Shown here piece after piece: positions 54,046 to 61,088 of a stretch of 61,088 bases of DNA. The notes beneath the pieces were generated by a model. That model was not told the DNA's origin and did not search any database. It worked only from the letters and a program-made list of their open reading frames with translations. The stretch covers positions 1 to 61,088 of the forward strand of contig NZ_LZFO01000013.1 of NCBI RefSeq assembly GCF_001758365.1, in the 5' to 3' direction. Made by a program: the position numbers and the translations under genes. This stretch comes from Clostridium acetireducens DSM 10703. Lineage in GTDB: Bacteria > Bacillota > Clostridia > Clostridiales > Clostridiaceae. The first letter of the stretch is position 1, and each line of letters begins with the position of its first letter.

Positions 54046-54792
54046 ATGAGCTTAAATAAAATTAACTATAATACATTTAAAGTTTTTGAAAATAAAGTAT
54101 TTAGCAATAATATATACAAATTAACTATTAAAGGAAATTTCCAAGGTATTCCAGGACAATTTTATATGATAAGAGGTTGGGGAAAAGAACCTATATTGAG
54201 CAGACCAATAAGTATTAATTATATAAATGAAAATGAAATAAGTTTTTTATATCAAGTAATAGGAAGAGGGACAAAATTATTAAGCAAATTAAAAAGCGAA
54301 GATGAAATACAACTTTTAGGTCCCCTAGGAAACGGATTTGATGTAGAAAATATTAAAGGTAATATTGCTGTAATTTCAGGGGGAATAGGTATTGCACCTA
54401 TGATGTATTTAATAAAGCAATTAAAAGACTGTAATATAGATTTGTATTCTGGATTTAAAGATAGTGTATATGGTATAGAAGAAGTACGTGAGAATATAAA
54501 ATCATTGAACATAGCTACAGATAGTGGAAAAGTAGGTCATAAAGGATACATAACAGATATATTTAAACCTGAATTATATGACAAAGTATTATGTTGCGGA
54601 CCAGAAGTAATGACAAAAAAGGTTATAAGGATGTGTAGGGATAATAAAATACCTTTAAGTGTATCTTTAGAAAATAAAATGGCTTGTGGTATAGGTGCAT
54701 GCCTTGTTTGTACATGTAGTACAAAATTAGGGAATAAAAAAACTTGCAAAGATGGTCCAGTATTTTCTGGAGAAGATATAATAATTGAATAG
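54046..54792 (+). CDS. pyrK: Dihydroorotate dehydrogenase B, electron-transfer subunit
   Basis: PyrK passes electrons from PyrD to NAD+ through FAD and a [2Fe-2S] cluster. The 248 residues show FAD-binding segments LSRPISINYI near 47 and a C-terminal cluster motif CGIGACLVCTCSTKLGNKKTC, followed by KDGPVFSGE. The nucleotide site opens with VISGGIGIAPMMYL near 109. It lies 15 bp ahead of pyrD, forming the heterotetrameric class 1B enzyme. It is the same fold as NfnA in this window. Confidence 0.95.
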   Translation: MSLNKINYNTFKVFENKVFSNNIYKLTIKGNFQGIPGQFYMIRGWGKEPILSRPISINYINENEISFLYQVIGRGTKLLSKLKSEDEIQLLGPLGNGFDVENIKGNIAVISGGIGIAPMMYLIKQLKDCNIDLYSGFKDSVYGIEEVRENIKSLNIATDSGKVGHKGYITDIFKPELYDKVLCCGPEVMTKKVIRMCRDNKIPLSVSLENKMACGIGACLVCTCSTKLGNKKTCKDGPVFSGEDIIIE

Positions 54793-54807
54793 TTTGGAGG
54801 TATTTTA

Positions 54808-55707
54808 ATGCTTAATACAAATATATGTGGAGTAGATTTAAAAAATCCTGTAATAGCTGCTTCTGGTACTTTTGGATTCGGACAAGAGTATTCGCAAATA
54901 TATGATGTTTCTCAATTAGGAGGAATATGTTCAAAAGGATTAACCTTAAATCCTAAATCAGGAAATAAAGGTGAGAGGATTTATGAAACAGAAAGCGGAA
55001 TTTTAAATAGTGTAGGATTGGAAAACCCAGGTGTGGATAATTTTATAAAATATAATCTTCCAGAAATGAATAAATATAATACTTCAATAATTGCTAATTT
55101 AGGGGGAGCTTCTATAGAAGATTATATAAATGGTATAGAAAAATTAAATGAAACCAATATAGATTTTATAGAACTTAATATATCTTGTCCTAATGTTAAA
55201 TCAGGGGGAATGGCTTTTGGAATAAAGTCAAAAGTAGCTTATGAAGTAGTAAAAGAAGTTAAAAAAGTTTGTAAAAAACCATTAATAGTTAAATTATCTC
55301 CTAATGCTGAAGATATTCAAGATATGGCATATAAATGTTGTAGTGCTGGAGCGGATGCAATATCTTTGGTAAATACTTTTAAAGCTATGGCTATAGATAT
55401 AAATAATAAAAAACCAGTATTTGATAATGTAACTGCAGGACTATCTGGACCAGCTATAAAACCAATTGCTTTAAGAATGGTATATGAAGTTTCTAAGGTT
55501 GTAGATGTACCTGTAATAGGTATAGGAGGTATATGTTCTTATGAAGATGCCATAGAATTTATAATGGCAGGGGCTCATGCAGTACAAGTAGGCACAGCAA
55601 ATTTCATAAAACCAGACATATGTATAGATATAATAAAAGGCATAGAAAATTATATGATAAAAGAAAAAATTAATAATTTAAAAGAGATAAGAGGAATAAT
55701 AAAATAA
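54808..55707 (+). CDS. pyrD: Dihydroorotate dehydrogenase B, catalytic subunit (class 1B)
   Basis: PyrD oxidises dihydroorotate to orotate with FMN, with electrons passing to NAD+ via PyrK. The 299 residues carry [16 protein letters not shown] near 14-29, the catalytic cysteine loop [16 protein letters not shown] near 123-138, and the FMN phosphate site [20 protein letters not shown] near 233-252. Cys rather than Ser as the base and the pyrK neighbour define class 1B, suited to an anaerobe. TTTGGAGG ribosome site. Confidence 0.97.
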   Translation: MLNTNICGVDLKNPVIAASGTFGFGQEYSQIYDVSQLGGICSKGLTLNPKSGNKGERIYETESGILNSVGLENPGVDNFIKYNLPEMNKYNTSIIANLGGASIEDYINGIEKLNETNIDFIELNISCPNVKSGGMAFGIKSKVAYEVVKEVKKVCKKPLIVKLSPNAEDIQDMAYKCCSAGADAISLVNTFKAMAIDINNKKPVFDNVTAGLSGPAIKPIALRMVYEVSKVVDVPVIGIGGICSYEDAIEFIMAGAHAVQVGTANFIKPDICIDIIKGIENYMIKEKINNLKEIRGIIK

Positions 55708-55723
55708 TTGGAGGTATGATTTT

Positions 55724-56299
55724 ATGGAAAATACTAGCGTTTTAAATATATTAAAAGAAGTTGGGGCTTTACTAGAAGGACATTTTTTACTATCTTCAGG
55801 TAAACATAGTAATAGATATTGTCAATGTGCTAAGTTATTACAATATCCAAATAAAGCTGCAGAAGTGTTAAAGACTGTAGCAGAAAAGGTAAAAGATGTA
55901 GATTTTGATAAAGTAGTGGGACCAGCTATGGGAGGAGTAGTTGTATCCTATGAATTAGCAAGACAACTTAATAAACCGGGTATATTTGCTGAAAGAAAAG
56001 ATGGAGAAATGTGTGTAAGAAGAGGATTTGAAATTAAAAAGGGTGAAAAAGTTATAATTTCAGAAGATGTAATAACTACAGGAAAATCTTCATTAGAAGT
56101 GGCAAAAGTTATAGAGGAATTAGGTGGACAGGTAGTAGCTATGTGTTGCATAGTAGATAGAAGAGATGAAGGTGTTAAATTACCTTATCCCATATATAGT
56201 GCAATTAAGTTAAATATAAATACTTATGAAAAAGAAGAATGTCCTCTTTGTAAAGAAAATATACCTTATTTCAAACCAGGAAGTAGAAATATAAAATAG
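55724..56299 (+). CDS. pyrE: Orotate phosphoribosyltransferase
   Basis: PyrE joins orotate and PRPP to give OMP. The 191-residue protein has the catalytic lysine region [16 protein letters not shown] near 27-42, [18 protein letters not shown] near 64, FAERKDGEM near 86 and the PRPP loop [14 protein letters not shown] near 109-122. The C-terminal [16 protein letters not shown] tail is typical of the longer clostridial form. It is the last gene of the pyrBCFKDE transcript, followed by a strong terminator. Confidence 0.96.
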   Translation: MENTSVLNILKEVGALLEGHFLLSSGKHSNRYCQCAKLLQYPNKAAEVLKTVAEKVKDVDFDKVVGPAMGGVVVSYELARQLNKPGIFAERKDGEMCVRRGFEIKKGEKVIISEDVITTGKSSLEVAKVIEELGGQVVAMCCIVDRRDEGVKLPYPIYSAIKLNINTYEKEECPLCKENIPYFKPGSRNIK

Positions 56300-56336
56300 A
56301 AAAATAATAAAAAATATAAGCAATAGTTTTTATTTT

Positions 56337-56374
56337 AGGCTGTTGACAAGAAAAAATTGTCAATAGCCTTTTTA
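56337..56374 (+). terminator. Rho-independent terminator after pyrE
   Basis: AGGCTGTTGACAA pairs with TTGTCAATAGCCT (one G-T pair) around a 7-nt loop, followed by T-rich sequence. Confidence 0.9.
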
Positions 56375-56384
56375 TTTTTATTAA

Positions 56385-56413
56385 TTGACAATAAAGAATT
56401 AATATGATAATCT
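56385..56413 (+). promoter_or_regulatory. Possible carB promoter
   Basis: A perfect TTGACA at 56385-56390 and TAATCT at 56408-56413 with a 17-bp spacer. The -10 matches at only three positions, but carB must have a promoter after the pyrE terminator and this is the best pair seen. Confidence 0.4.
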
Positions 56414-56634
56414 ATTGAATAAATATAATATAAAATGAATAAAAATAAAAAATAAAGTTTAAAATACGGCATTTAAAATAATAATATGCATAATTATGCT
56501 AAATTATTAAAAAATTTATTCAGTACAACTTCATCTAGAAGGAGCTGCTGGACTTAAAATTCTATATATTTGTTTGATAAATTCATATAAAAATAATGAA
56601 AGAAAGCTAATTGAGAATAAATGGAGGAAATAAT

Positions 56635-59600
56635 ATGGCATTAGATAAAAGTTTAAAAAAAGTTATAATATTAGGTTCTGGACCTATAATAATAGGACAA
56701 GCAGCAGAGTTCGATTATTCAGGAACTCAAGCTTGTAAAGCTATAAAAGAGGAAAATATAAAAACTATACTAGTAAATAGCAATCCAGCTACTATTATGA
56801 CAGATAATAATGTAGCAGATAAAGTATATATAGAGCCTTTAACAGAAGAAGTAGTAGAAAAAATTATTATAAAGGAAAAACCAGAAGGAATATTAGCAGG
56901 TTTTGGAGGACAGACATCTCTTAATATTGCTATGAAACTTAATGAAAAAGGAATTTTAGATAAATATAATGTTAAACTTTTAGGAATAAATAATGAATCA
57001 ATAAAAAAAGCAGAAGATAGAGAAGAATTTAAAAAATTAATGTTAGATATAAATCAGCCAATACCTATGAGTATAATTGCTACAAATTTAGAACAATGTA
57101 TAGAGTTTGTAAAAAAATATGATTTTCCAGTTATAATTAGACCAGCATATACACTAGGAGGAACTGGTGGTGGAATAGCTGAAAATATAGAACAATTAAT
57201 AGACATATGTGATAAAGGTATAAAAATGAGTCCTATAGGACAAATATTATTAGAACAAAGTGTAGCTGGATGGAAAGAAATTGAATATGAGGTTATAAGA
57301 GATAAAAAAGATAATTGTATAATAATATGTAATATGGAAAACTTAGATCCAGTAGGAATACATACTGGAGATAGTATAGTAATAGCACCTTCTCAAACCT
57401 TAAAAGATAAAGAGTGTAATATGCTTAAACAAGCTTCAATAGATATAATAAGAAGTTTAAAAATACAAGGAGGATGCAATATACAATTTGCATTAGATCC
57501 TAGCAGTAGCAAATACGTAGTAATAGAAGTAAATCCAAGAGTTAGTCGTTCTAGTGCATTAGCTTCAAAAGCTACAGGTTATCCTATAGCTAAAATATCA
57601 GCTAAAATAGCTGTAGGATATACTTTAGATGAACTTAAAAATTATGTAACAGGAAATTCTAATGCTTTTTTTGAACCAACTATAGATTATATAGTAACTA
57701 AAATACCAAAGTGGCCCTTCGATAAGTTTAGTTATGCAAAAAGAACATTAGGAACTCAAATGAAGGCTACTGGTGAAGTAATGGCTATAGGCAGAAACTT
57801 TGAAAGTTCCCTTTTAAAAGCAGTAACTTCTCTAGATGGAAATTTTACAGGGTTAAGGATACATTCTATGTCAAGCATGACTAAAAAAGAACTTATAGAT
57901 AAAATAAGCAATACAGATGATGAAAGAATATTTGCTATAGCAGAAGTATTTAGAAGAGGAGCATCAATAGATGAAGTATATAATATAACTAAAATTGATA
58001 AATGGTTTTTGCAGGGGATAAATAATATAATTAGCATAGAAAATAAACTAAAAAATTATGAAATAAATAAAGATATTATAAATTATGCAGAGGCTTCAGG
58101 ATTTACAGATGAAGAAATATGTGAAATAACTAGCATGACAATAAATGAATTAGAAGAATTAAGAAGAAAATATAATATCTATACTGCTTATAAAGTGGTA
58201 AATTCTTGTAATAGAGAATTTGATGCAGAAACTCCATATTATTATTCTTGTTATGGAGAAGATGATGAAAATAAAATAACAAAGGATAAAAAAATAATTG
58301 TAATAGGGTCAGGACCAATTAGAATAGGACAAGGAATAGAATTTGATTACTGTTGTGTACATGGTGTATGGGGAATAAAAGAAGAGGGCTATAAGGCAAT
58401 AATAATAAATAATAATCCAGAAACAGTAAGTACAGATTTTGATATAGCAGATAAATTGTATTTTGAACCTCTTTATATAGATAATGTTATTAATATAATT
58501 AATATAGAAAAACCAGAAGGAGTAATAGTACAACTAGGAGGACAGACATCTATAAACTTAGCTGAAGAGCTTAATGAAAGAGGAGTTAAGATTTTAGGAA
58601 CTTCTTTTGAAGCTACAGATTTAGCTGAAGATAGGGATAAATTTAGAAAGTTTTTAAATAAATTAAATATATCTTCTCCAGAAGGTTTTAGTGCTACTAA
58701 TATAGAAGATGCTTTTAAAGTAGTAGATAAGTTAGGATATCCTGTAATAGTTAGACCTTCTTATGTTATAGGTGGAAGGGCTATGGAAGTTATATATGAT
58801 GAAGAAGCTTTAATAAAATATATGGAAGAAGCAATAAAAATATCTAATAATCATGACATATTAATAGATAAATATATAAAAGGTACAGAAATAGAAGTAG
58901 ATGCAATATCAGATGGAGAAAATATCTTAATACCAGGAATAATGGAACACGTAGAAAAAACAGGAGTGCACTCAGGAGATAGTATAACAGTATATCCTTG
59001 TATAACATTAAAAGAAAAAATAATAAAAATTATAGTTGATTATACAAAAAAAATAGCAAAAAATATGAATATAATAGGACTAGTTAATATACAATATGTT
59101 TTTGATGGAAAAGATATATATGTTATAGAAGTTAACCCTAGAGCTTCAAGAACAGTGCCTATATTAAGTAAAGTTACAGGAATTCCTATGATAAATTTAG
59201 CTATAAAAACTATGTTGGGGAAAAAGATTACTGATTTTAATTATGGAGTAGGTCTTTTAGAAAATAAAAATATAAAAGCGGTTAAAGTACCAGTTTTTTC
59301 AGGAGAAAAAATTATAGATGCAGACATGTATTTAAGTTCTGAAATGAAGTCTACAGGCGAAGTGCTTGGAGTAGATTTTGAACTAGATAAAGCTTTGTAT
59401 AAAGGATTTTTAGCTTCTAATATAAGTATACCAAATAAAGGTGATTTATATGTGTCTTTAAGAGATATAGATAAAAAAGAAGCATGTAGCATTATTAAAG
59501 AATATTTTAATTTAGGATTTAACATTTATGCTTCTGGTGGTACAGGTGAATTTTTAATAGAAAATGGAGTAAATTGCACTATAATTGATAAATTAGATTG

Positions 59601-59832
59601 TGTATTAAAAAAAATAAGAAGTGGAGAAATAGATATAATTATAAATACCCCAACAAGAGGAAATAATATAAAAAGTAATGGATTTAAACTAAGAAGAAGA
59701 GCTGAAGAATTTAGAATACCAATATTTACTTGTATAGATACAGCAAAAATTTTTTTGAAAGTAATTAATGTAAAAAAAGAAAATAAAACAATAAATTATG
59801 TAAGTATGGATAACTATTTTAAACAAAATTAA
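56635..59832 (+). CDS. carB: Carbamoyl-phosphate synthase large subunit
   Basis: CarB makes carbamoyl phosphate, shared by arginine and pyrimidine synthesis, from bicarbonate, ATP and ammonia delivered by CarA. The 1065 residues contain two homologous synthetase halves, each with an ATP-grasp domain (starts VIILGSGPIIIGQAAEFDYS and VIVIGSGPIRIGQGIEFDYC; EVNPRVSRSSALASKATGYP and EVNPRASRTVP), and a C-terminal MGS-like regulatory domain from about 930 (YASGGTGEFL, TPTRGNN). The ATG at 56635 follows AATGGAGGAAA; an upstream TTG at 56611 is rejected. carA is not adjacent or anywhere in the window. Confidence 0.97.
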   Translation: MALDKSLKKVIILGSGPIIIGQAAEFDYSGTQACKAIKEENIKTILVNSNPATIMTDNNVADKVYIEPLTEEVVEKIIIKEKPEGILAGFGGQTSLNIAMKLNEKGILDKYNVKLLGINNESIKKAEDREEFKKLMLDINQPIPMSIIATNLEQCIEFVKKYDFPVIIRPAYTLGGTGGGIAENIEQLIDICDKGIKMSPIGQILLEQSVAGWKEIEYEVIRDKKDNCIIICNMENLDPVGIHTGDSIVIAPSQTLKDKECNMLKQASIDIIRSLKIQGGCNIQFALDPSSSKYVVIEVNPRVSRSSALASKATGYPIAKISAKIAVGYTLDELKNYVTGNSNAFFEPTIDYIVTKIPKWPFDKFSYAKRTLGTQMKATGEVMAIGRNFESSLLKAVTSLDGNFTGLRIHSMSSMTKKELIDKISNTDDERIFAIAEVFRRGASIDEVYNITKIDKWFLQGINNIISIENKLKNYEINKDIINYAEASGFTDEEICEITSMTINELEELRRKYNIYTAYKVVNSCNREFDAETPYYYSCYGEDDENKITKDKKIIVIGSGPIRIGQGIEFDYCCVHGVWGIKEEGYKAIIINNNPETVSTDFDIADKLYFEPLYIDNVINIINIEKPEGVIVQLGGQTSINLAEELNERGVKILGTSFEATDLAEDRDKFRKFLNKLNISSPEGFSATNIEDAFKVVDKLGYPVIVRPSYVIGGRAMEVIYDEEALIKYMEEAIKISNNHDILIDKYIKGTEIEVDAISDGENILIPGIMEHVEKTGVHSGDSITVYPCITLKEKIIKIIVDYTKKIAKNMNIIGLVNIQYVFDGKDIYVIEVNPRASRTVPILSKVTGIPMINLAIKTMLGKKITDFNYGVGLLENKNIKAVKVPVFSGEKIIDADMYLSSEMKSTGEVLGVDFELDKALYKGFLASNISIPNKGDLYVSLRDIDKKEACSIIKEYFNLGFNIYASGGTGEFLIENGVNCTIIDKLDCVLKKIRSGEIDIIINTPTRGNNIKSNGFKLRRRAEEFRIPIFTCIDTAKIFLKVINVKKENKTINYVSMDNYFKQN

Positions 59833-59840
59833 TGTATAAT

Positions 59841-59887
59841 ATAAGAAAAGCCGATAAATTAATAAAATTATTTATTGGCTTTTCTTA
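59841..59887 (+). terminator. Rho-independent terminator after carB
   Basis: ATAAGAAAAGCCGATAAAT pairs with ATTTATTGGCTTTTCTTAT (one G-T pair) around an A/T loop. Confidence 0.85.
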
Positions 59888-60044
59888 TTTATAATAGTAT
59901 TAAGAATTAATTTCATAAAAATCATTACTAAATTGGGTATTTTGAGTTATAATAATTAGAGAATACACACTTTAATTAGATGTTTTATGGGATATAAATG
60001 TTTTTTTATACATATTTACTAAGAGATGAATAGGAGGTATTTAA

Positions 60045-60818
60045 GTGGCTAAGCCAAGTATTTTTAGTAAAGACTATGAAAAAAAAATGAAAAAGAGGAG
60101 AATAAGAATAGTAGTAACTATAATAGTAGTATGTGTAGTATCTATATTAGGCATTTTAAAAATAAATAAAAAAGTAAAAAATTTATCAGAAAAAAACAAA
60201 GTAAATATAAATAATAATGTAAATGATAATAAAAATGTCGAAACAGTTAAAAAAAATCCTGTTAAAGATAAAAATAATGATAAAAAACAGAATTTAAAGT
60301 ATACGTATACCTTAAGTACTGGAGAAAACTTAGATATTAATTATGAAGATAAAAATGGAGTTAAAAAATTTACAAATGTGACTTCTTCAAGGAAAGATTT
60401 AGTATATAGTATAAATCTTTCTCAAACAGGTATAGTTATATATGATTCAAAACCTCAAAAAATAATATATATGGATATTAATGGTAATGCACAAGATATA
60501 ACAAAAAATGATTATGTTGATAGTGCTGGTAATGTATTTTCAAAAGAACAACAATTATCACAAAATCCTAATTACATTTGGTGTTCATCTCCAAAGTTTA
60601 TAGATGATGAAAATGTAGCATATATAAGCTATTTGCCTTGGTTTAATAAGACAACACAGTACATATGGATAGTTAATATAAAAAATAAAGAGCATATATA
60701 TGTTCAATCCATATCTGGTGATAATATAAAACTTGACAAAGTAACAGATAAAGGTATTACAATAGTAGTAGATGGAAATACTTTTTTCTTAAAAGGTGAT
60801 GCTTCTGTAAGTGAATAA
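60045..60818 (+). CDS. Membrane-anchored protein of unknown function
   Basis: A 257-residue protein with a basic cytosolic N-terminus (KKMKKRRIR), one membrane segment at about 20-39, an Asn/Lys-rich linker (about 40-85), and an extracytoplasmic domain (about 85-250). That domain has beta-propeller- or TolB-like phrases: VYSINLSQTGIVIYDSKPQKIIY, YIWCSSPKFIDDENVAYISYLPW and TQYIWIVNIKNKEHIYV. Similar clostridial proteins are annotated only as hypothetical. GTG start at 60045 with TAGGAGGT at 60031-60038. Stands alone after carB. Confidence 0.65.
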   Translation: MAKPSIFSKDYEKKMKKRRIRIVVTIIVVCVVSILGILKINKKVKNLSEKNKVNINNNVNDNKNVETVKKNPVKDKNNDKKQNLKYTYTLSTGENLDINYEDKNGVKKFTNVTSSRKDLVYSINLSQTGIVIYDSKPQKIIYMDINGNAQDITKNDYVDSAGNVFSKEQQLSQNPNYIWCSSPKFIDDENVAYISYLPWFNKTTQYIWIVNIKNKEHIYVQSISGDNIKLDKVTDKGITIVVDGNTFFLKGDASVSE

Positions 60819-61088
60819 AAATTTAAAATGTTGTAAATTAAAGTAAATAGGTTATAATTATATAATGTAAAGGGAAAAGTTATGCAAAAGAGCATTGTAA
60901 AATATTTTCAGTACAGTTTACAATTATTAATATTAGAAAGTTTACATTTTAATATTCAGTACTTAAATTGCAATATTAAATGCAACACCCCTGTGAAAAA
61001 ATCATGTAGAATAGGACTGACAATAGTCAAAATCAGCCTTAAGCCCATCTTAATAATAACAGGAGATGGAGTGCATGGGTTTGTCAAG
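60819..61088 (+). other. Transcribed, structured region cut by the window end
   Basis: No open frame of note. TTGTAA/TATAAT (60831 and 60853) or TTAAAG/TATAAT (60838 and 60861) give a likely promoter. Downstream are small hairpins (TTGCA-N8-TGCAA at 60968-60985; GACT-N6-AGTC at 61015-61028). Two alternative pairings involve CCCATCT near 61044: one with AGATGG and one with ATGGGT before the window end. A long 5' leader or a structured RNA gene that continues outside the window is likely; no family was recognised. Confidence 0.35.

Larger units (their letters stand above)
56300..56634 (+). other. pyrE-carB spacer: terminator and carB leader
   Basis: A 335-bp spacer with the pyrE terminator (56337-56374), a TTGACA with a poor -10 (56385-56413), two TGAAT half-sites 20 bp apart (56416 and 56436), and an imperfect hairpin in 56521-56550 that is less A/T-rich than its surroundings. 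A 23-codon ATG frame (56486-56557) containing AGA-AGG covers the hairpin but has no ribosome site. I see no PyrR-type loop here. Confidence 0.45.

Overview
The window is strongly A+T-rich bacterial DNA with long A/T-biased spacers, GGAGG-type ribosome sites, frequent TTG/GTG starts and a butyryl-CoA pathway. This points to an anaerobic, fermentative member of the Clostridia, probably Clostridium sensu stricto; I do not name a species. Almost everything is chromosomal core. I see no phage, insertion sequence, integrase, CRISPR array or rRNA.

Layout. (1) 1-10980 is a redox and energy block: rex, crt-bcd-etfB-etfA, hbd, nfnAB, an Ogg-type DNA glycosylase and a group B [FeFe] hydrogenase. Bcd/EtfAB is expected to bifurcate NADH electrons to crotonyl-CoA and ferredoxin, NfnAB to exchange ferredoxin/NADH/NADPH, the hydrogenase to dispose of electrons from reduced ferredoxin, and Rex to read NADH/NAD+. 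Hbd carries a cofactor loop that looks NADP-type. (2) 11100-16330: a VTT-domain membrane protein, a DUF1461 (Lit-like) membrane protein, groES-groEL behind a perfect CIRCE element, a TtcA-like thiolase and an orphan prepilin peptidase. (3) 16357-22294: guanine riboswitch-guaB-guaA, a YbaK deacylase, pgi, a DUF188 protein and a new 54-residue minus-strand ORF. (4) 22471-26002: a seven-repeat triple-tyrosine protein, a lytic transglycosylase and an RsuA-type pseudouridine synthase. (5) 26080-34852: yerC, pcrA, ligA, a small membrane protein and gatCAB, in an order also known in Bacillus. (6) 34851-41914: small unknown proteins, a solitary oligopeptide-binding lipoprotein, an unknown 478-residue protein, an AIR-synthase-like protein, rph, an XTP/dITP pyrophosphatase and a YfcE-like phosphodiesterase.

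(7) 41943-43992 is an array of 22 tRNA genes with one strong promoter, one terminator and a visible tandem duplication of period about 611 bp. (8) 43991-50578: an EamA transporter, then a second guanine riboswitch driving xpt and a BmpA-NupABC-like nucleoside ABC transporter. (9) 50644-59887: a PyrR-type attenuator and a second PyrR-type hairpin next to the ribosome site, then pyrB-pyrC-pyrF-pyrK-pyrD-pyrE, a terminator, and carB with its own leader. PyrB is fused to a PyrI-like zinc domain, and carA is absent from the window. (10) 60045-61088: a membrane-anchored protein of unknown function and the cut-off start of a transcribed, structured region.

No wholly new multi-gene system was found. 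The points most worth a second look are the PyrB-zinc fusion without the allosteric domain, the double PyrR control, the NADP-type Hbd beside nfnAB, unexplained perfect dyads over promoters (nfnAB and upstream of yerC), the orphan carB leader, and three unassigned proteins (478, 157 and 54 residues).
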